Origin: Firmicutes bacterium UBA3553 | GTDB lineage: Bacteria; Bacillota; Clostridia; Tissierellales; Sedimentibacteraceae | Reading direction: 5' to 3' | DNA length: 64,000 nt | Assembly (NCBI GenBank): GCA_002381185.1 | Contig: DFOA01000017.1 | Span: forward strand, 122,207 to 186,206 | Shown: piece by piece, positions 61,169-64,000 of the stretch | Layout: every line of letters starts with the position of its first letter | Numbering within the stretch: the first letter of the stretch is position 1 | The notes under the pieces: generated by a model | What the model was told of the DNA's origin: nothing | What the model saw: only the letters and a program-made list of their open reading frames with translations | Databases searched by the model: none | Made by a program: the position numbers and the translations under genes

Positions 61169-62407
61169 ATGGCAAAAGAAGTAATAATGCCTCAGCTTGG
61201 CTTAACCATGGAAGAGGGTACAATCGGTAAATGGATAAAGCAAGAAGGCGATAAAGTTAATGTGGGTGACGTCTTAGTAGAAATTACTACAGACAAACTT
61301 TCAAGCGAAATTGAAAGCGAAGTTGAAGGCGTACTGCTTAAAATAGTGGCACAAGAAGGCGAAGATATCCCCGTTAAGGGTTTAATAGCAATAATAGGAG
61401 AAGAAGGAGAAAAAATAGATGAACCTGCTGCACATAAAGCTGCTGAAGCGGTAAAGGTTGTAGAAGCAGCTCCAAAGACTGCAGAAGAACCAAAAATTTT
61501 GGCTGTTACAGAAACAGGACGCATTAAAGCTTCTCCTTTGGCAAAGAAGACAGCGGCTGATTTAGGAGTTGATTTAACAGGATTGTCAGGCTCCGGAACA
61601 GGCGGACGCATTATCCAAAAAGATGTGTATGAAGCAGCAGAAAATCAAAAATCTCAGCCTGCGGTTCAAAGATCTGAACCTGCTAAATCACAGGCGACAA
61701 CTCCGGAAGTACAGACCGTAAGTGCGGATATTGTAAAGCCATTGACAAACATGCGCAAGGTAATCGGAAAGAGAATGCAGTCAAATAAACAAACTGCTCC
61801 TCACGTTACAATTACAACTGAAGTAAATGTTGATAAAACAGTTGCATTAAGAAGCAAATTAAATGCAAAGAATTCAGATGTAAGATTCAGCTATACGGAT
61901 ATATTGATTAAAATGTCAGCAACTGCTTTGAGAAGCTATCCGATAATGAATTCATCTATTACAGAAGACAGCTTTATTATCCATGACAAGGTTAATATAG
62001 GTGTTGCGGTTGCTTTAGATGAAGGATTAATAGTTCCTGTTGTGTCAGATGCAGACAGAAAAGGATTAAAAGCAATAACAGCAGAAACAAAGGAGCTTAT
62101 AGCGAAAGCAAGAGCTAACACCTTACTTCCTGATGAAATGTCGGGAGCTACATTTACAATCAGCAATTTGGGAGGATATGATATAGATGGATTTACTCCG
62201 GTTATAAATCTTCCTGAATGTGCAATACTGGGTGTCGGAAGAATTGTAAGAAAACCCATTGTAAATGAAAATGATGAAATAGTTCCTGCATCAATGATGG
62301 TGCTGAGTCTATCATTTGATCACAGAGTTGTAGATGGCGCTACAGCAGCAGAATTTTTGAAAAAATTAAAGGGTTATATGGAAGATCCTGATAACATGTA
62401 TGTTTAG
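61169..62407 (+). CDS. acoC: Dihydrolipoamide acyltransferase (E2)
   Basis: 412 residues: one lipoyl domain (about 1-78, lipoyl Lys in EITTDKLSSE), an Ala/Pro-rich linker, a peripheral-subunit-binding domain (about 118-152, ASPLAKKTAADLGVDLTGL) and the catalytic domain with SFDHRVVDGATAAEFL. It accepts the acyl group from E1 and passes it to CoA. Targets E3 and E1 through the small binding domain. GGGAGG precedes the ATG. Confidence 0.94.
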   Translation: MAKEVIMPQLGLTMEEGTIGKWIKQEGDKVNVGDVLVEITTDKLSSEIESEVEGVLLKIVAQEGEDIPVKGLIAIIGEEGEKIDEPAAHKAAEAVKVVEAAPKTAEEPKILAVTETGRIKASPLAKKTAADLGVDLTGLSGSGTGGRIIQKDVYEAAENQKSQPAVQRSEPAKSQATTPEVQTVSADIVKPLTNMRKVIGKRMQSNKQTAPHVTITTEVNVDKTVALRSKLNAKNSDVRFSYTDILIKMSATALRSYPIMNSSITEDSFIIHDKVNIGVAVALDEGLIVPVVSDADRKGLKAITAETKELIAKARANTLLPDEMSGATFTISNLGGYDIDGFTPVINLPECAILGVGRIVRKPIVNENDEIVPASMMVLSLSFDHRVVDGATAAEFLKKLKGYMEDPDNMYV

Positions 62408-62420
62408 TAATAAATAATAT

Positions 62421-62460
62421 AGCCGCTATCTCAAACGTTATGCAGTAGGGGATAGCGGCT
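62421..62460 (+). other. Intercistronic hairpin between E2 and E3
   Basis: AGCCGCTATC (62421-62430) pairs with GATAGCGGCT (62451-62460) over a 20-nt loop; no proper T run, so attenuation or mRNA processing is more likely than full termination. Confidence 0.55.
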
Positions 62461-62479
62461 TGAAATTTAAGGAGTAAGT

Positions 62480-63877
62480 ATGGATAATAAAATTAAAGTA
62501 ACAGTAATAGGCGGAGGTCCCGGAGGCTATGTAGCAGCAATAAGAGCAGCACAGCTTGGAGGAGAAGTCACGCTGGTAGAAAAAGAAAATTTAGGCGGAA
62601 CATGTTTAAATGTAGGCTGTATTCCAACAAAATCATTGCTTCATTCAGCAGAGCTTTATGAGGAAGCGAAAGAAGGAGCTAAATACGGTATAATTGCAAG
62701 TGACGTAAAAGTAGATTTTGCTAAAGTACAGGAAAGAAAAAAAGCAATTACAAAACAATTGGTAAGCGGTGTTAAAGGACTTTTAGCTGCTAACAAGGTA
62801 AGGGTTGTTAACGGAGAAGCAGCTTTTACCGGAAAAGATACAATAGAAGTCAAAACAGAAAAAGGAATTGAAACAATAAAAGCGGATAAGTTTATAATTG
62901 CAACAGGTTCAATACCTGCAAAACCTCCAATACCGGGAATAGATTCAAAACAGTGCATTGACTCAACTGGAGCTCTTGAACTTCAGGAAGTACCAAAATC
63001 AATGGTCATTGTGGGCGGCGGAGTAATTGGTGTAGAAATTGCGACATTGTACAGTGCTTTGGGATGTAAAATAGTTGTAATAGAAATGTTGGATGAAATA
63101 CTTCCCATGATGGATGGCGAACTTACGAAAATGATTCGGGCAAAACTTGAAAAAAAAGGTGTGGAAATATATACAAGCACTAAAGTTATGTCATTTAAGG
63201 ATGCAGGAACCAATGTTGAAGTTACGGTTGAAATGAAAGACGGTTCAACTAAAGTATTTGCCGGAGAAAAAGCTTTAATTTCTATAGGAAGAAGAACTAA
63301 CACTCAGTCATTGGGACTGGAAAAGGCAGGCATCGAAAATGACAGAGGCAGAATTACGGTAAATGACAAGATGGAAACCAACATTCCCGGAATTTATGCT
63401 ATAGGCGACTGCATAGGGCAAATTATGCTTGCACACATTGCATCTGCACAAGGAGAGGTTGCTGCAGAAAATGCGTTGGGACACGGCAGTGTATTTGACG
63501 GCAAGACTAATCCTTCCTGTGTATATACTAAACCTGAATTTGCATCAGTCGGGCTCACAGAAGAAGCTGCAAAATTACAGGGCGTAGATTATATAGTAGG
63601 AAAATTCCCACTGGCTGCAAACGGCAGATCAATGATAATGGGAGAAGACGGTATGATAAAAATCATTGCCGGAAAAAAATACAAAGAAGTGTTAGGAGCC
63701 CACATACTCGGACCCAGAGCCACTGATTTAATAGGGGAATTAGCCCTTGCCATAGGCATGGAAGCAACAATCGATGAAGTGATATCAACAATACACGCAC
63801 ATCCCACAGTTGCAGAAGCAATAAAAGAATCAGCACTGGCAGCTGAAAAAAGAGCGATTCACGTTCCTAATAAATAA
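62480..63877 (+). CDS. acoL: Dihydrolipoyl dehydrogenase (E3)
   Basis: 465 residues: VIGGGPGGYVAAIRAAQLGG (FAD), redox Cys pair GGTCLNVGCIPTKSLLH, NAD loop VGGGVIGVEIA, YAIGDCIGQIMLAH and the C-terminal catalytic HAHPTVAEAIKESAL. No lipoyl domain is fused at the N-terminus. It re-oxidises dihydrolipoyl-E2. It is clearly distinct from the glycine-system enzyme at 33900, so each complex has its own E3. Confidence 0.95.
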   Translation: MDNKIKVTVIGGGPGGYVAAIRAAQLGGEVTLVEKENLGGTCLNVGCIPTKSLLHSAELYEEAKEGAKYGIIASDVKVDFAKVQERKKAITKQLVSGVKGLLAANKVRVVNGEAAFTGKDTIEVKTEKGIETIKADKFIIATGSIPAKPPIPGIDSKQCIDSTGALELQEVPKSMVIVGGGVIGVEIATLYSALGCKIVVIEMLDEILPMMDGELTKMIRAKLEKKGVEIYTSTKVMSFKDAGTNVEVTVEMKDGSTKVFAGEKALISIGRRTNTQSLGLEKAGIENDRGRITVNDKMETNIPGIYAIGDCIGQIMLAHIASAQGEVAAENALGHGSVFDGKTNPSCVYTKPEFASVGLTEEAAKLQGVDYIVGKFPLAANGRSMIMGEDGMIKIIAGKKYKEVLGAHILGPRATDLIGELALAIGMEATIDEVISTIHAHPTVAEAIKESALAAEKRAIHVPNK

Positions 63878-63969
63878 AAGCAACGGGTGTGTAATGGATG
63901 AATGATTGTAGAACAATGGGAGAACTATAGTTCAGCTGTTGTTTTGTCATAGCAGGGAGGATTAATTTT

Positions 63970-64000
63970 ATGAAAAAAATCGGCTTTATCGGCATGGGTA
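63970..64000 (+). CDS. Rossmann-fold oxidoreductase, 3' partial (ProC-like)
   Basis: Only ten codons are present, MKKIGFIGMG, with GGGAGG upstream at 63955-63960. The GxGxxG-type NAD(P) start fits pyrroline-5-carboxylate reductase or a 3-hydroxyisobutyrate dehydrogenase. The preceding 92 bases hold a small palindrome (GAACTATAGTTC) and no gene. Confidence 0.55.
   Translation, partial: MKKIGFIGMG

Noticed and set aside
1..64000. CRISPR arrays, tRNA or rRNA genes, selenocysteine TGA codons
   Set aside because: No regularly spaced repeats, tRNA cloverleaf signatures or rRNA-like sequence were recognised, and no gene needs an internal TGA to be complete.

Overview
The window is AT-rich DNA from a low-GC Gram-positive anaerobe, most likely a member of the Clostridia. 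The evidence is a Bacillus/Clostridium-type large SRP RNA, strong AGGAGG ribosome sites, spore-type small proteins and a GerMN-domain protein, a split two-subunit glycine decarboxylase, and many amino-acid and organic-acid uptake systems. A Sedimentibacter-like amino-acid fermenter would fit, but that is inference.
Layout. 1-6.6 kb: a heterodimeric ABC exporter, the SRP RNA with its own promoter and terminator, an ECF S-component, and a sporulation-flavoured patch (GerMN protein, small Cys-rich and hydrophobic repeat proteins). 6.7-14.2 kb: a livJHMGF-type branched-chain amino-acid transporter with a CBS-ACT protein, then a divergent class V aminotransferase and IclR regulator. A shared palindrome (TTTCAT-N3-ATGAAA) ties these units into one predicted regulon. 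14.2-22.9 kb: a GntR-controlled catabolic cluster with three D-2-hydroxyacid dehydrogenases, an RraA-type aldolase, a DapA-type lyase and a complete tripartite tricarboxylate transporter (TctC, TctB, TctA). 23-29 kb: divergent S9 and M42 peptidases around a triple-repeat operator, an AEC transporter, a SpoU methyltransferase, an Asn-rich protein with an apparent ATT start, and a flavodoxin. 29-35.4 kb: a glycine riboswitch with terminator controlling gcvT-gcvH-gcvPA-gcvPB-lpd. 35.4-39.2 kb: a LysR regulator, a divergent DAACS symporter with altered key residues, and a class V PLP enzyme.
39.2-48.7 kb: a structured intergenic element, guaA, then an accessory island abutting the guaA 3' end. It holds a truncated tyrosine recombinase, a complete type III restriction-modification pair, and a nested wreck of IS3, IS21 and IS256 elements. 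48.7-57.4 kb: a chemoreceptor, a peroxiredoxin lacking its peroxidatic cysteine, a DEAD-box helicase, an aminotransferase, an exported DUF4886 protein, a DUF2148 protein and lipoate-protein ligase. 57.5-64 kb: a 2-oxoacid/acetoin dehydrogenase operon (E1 alpha, E1 beta, E2, E3) preceded by a PAS-AAA+-Fis regulator. Both the regulator and the operon have sigma-54 -24/-12 promoters, yet the regulator has lost its Walker B acids, GAFTGA loop and arginine fingers. This is the most unusual regulatory arrangement seen. The window ends at the first codons of a ProC-like gene.
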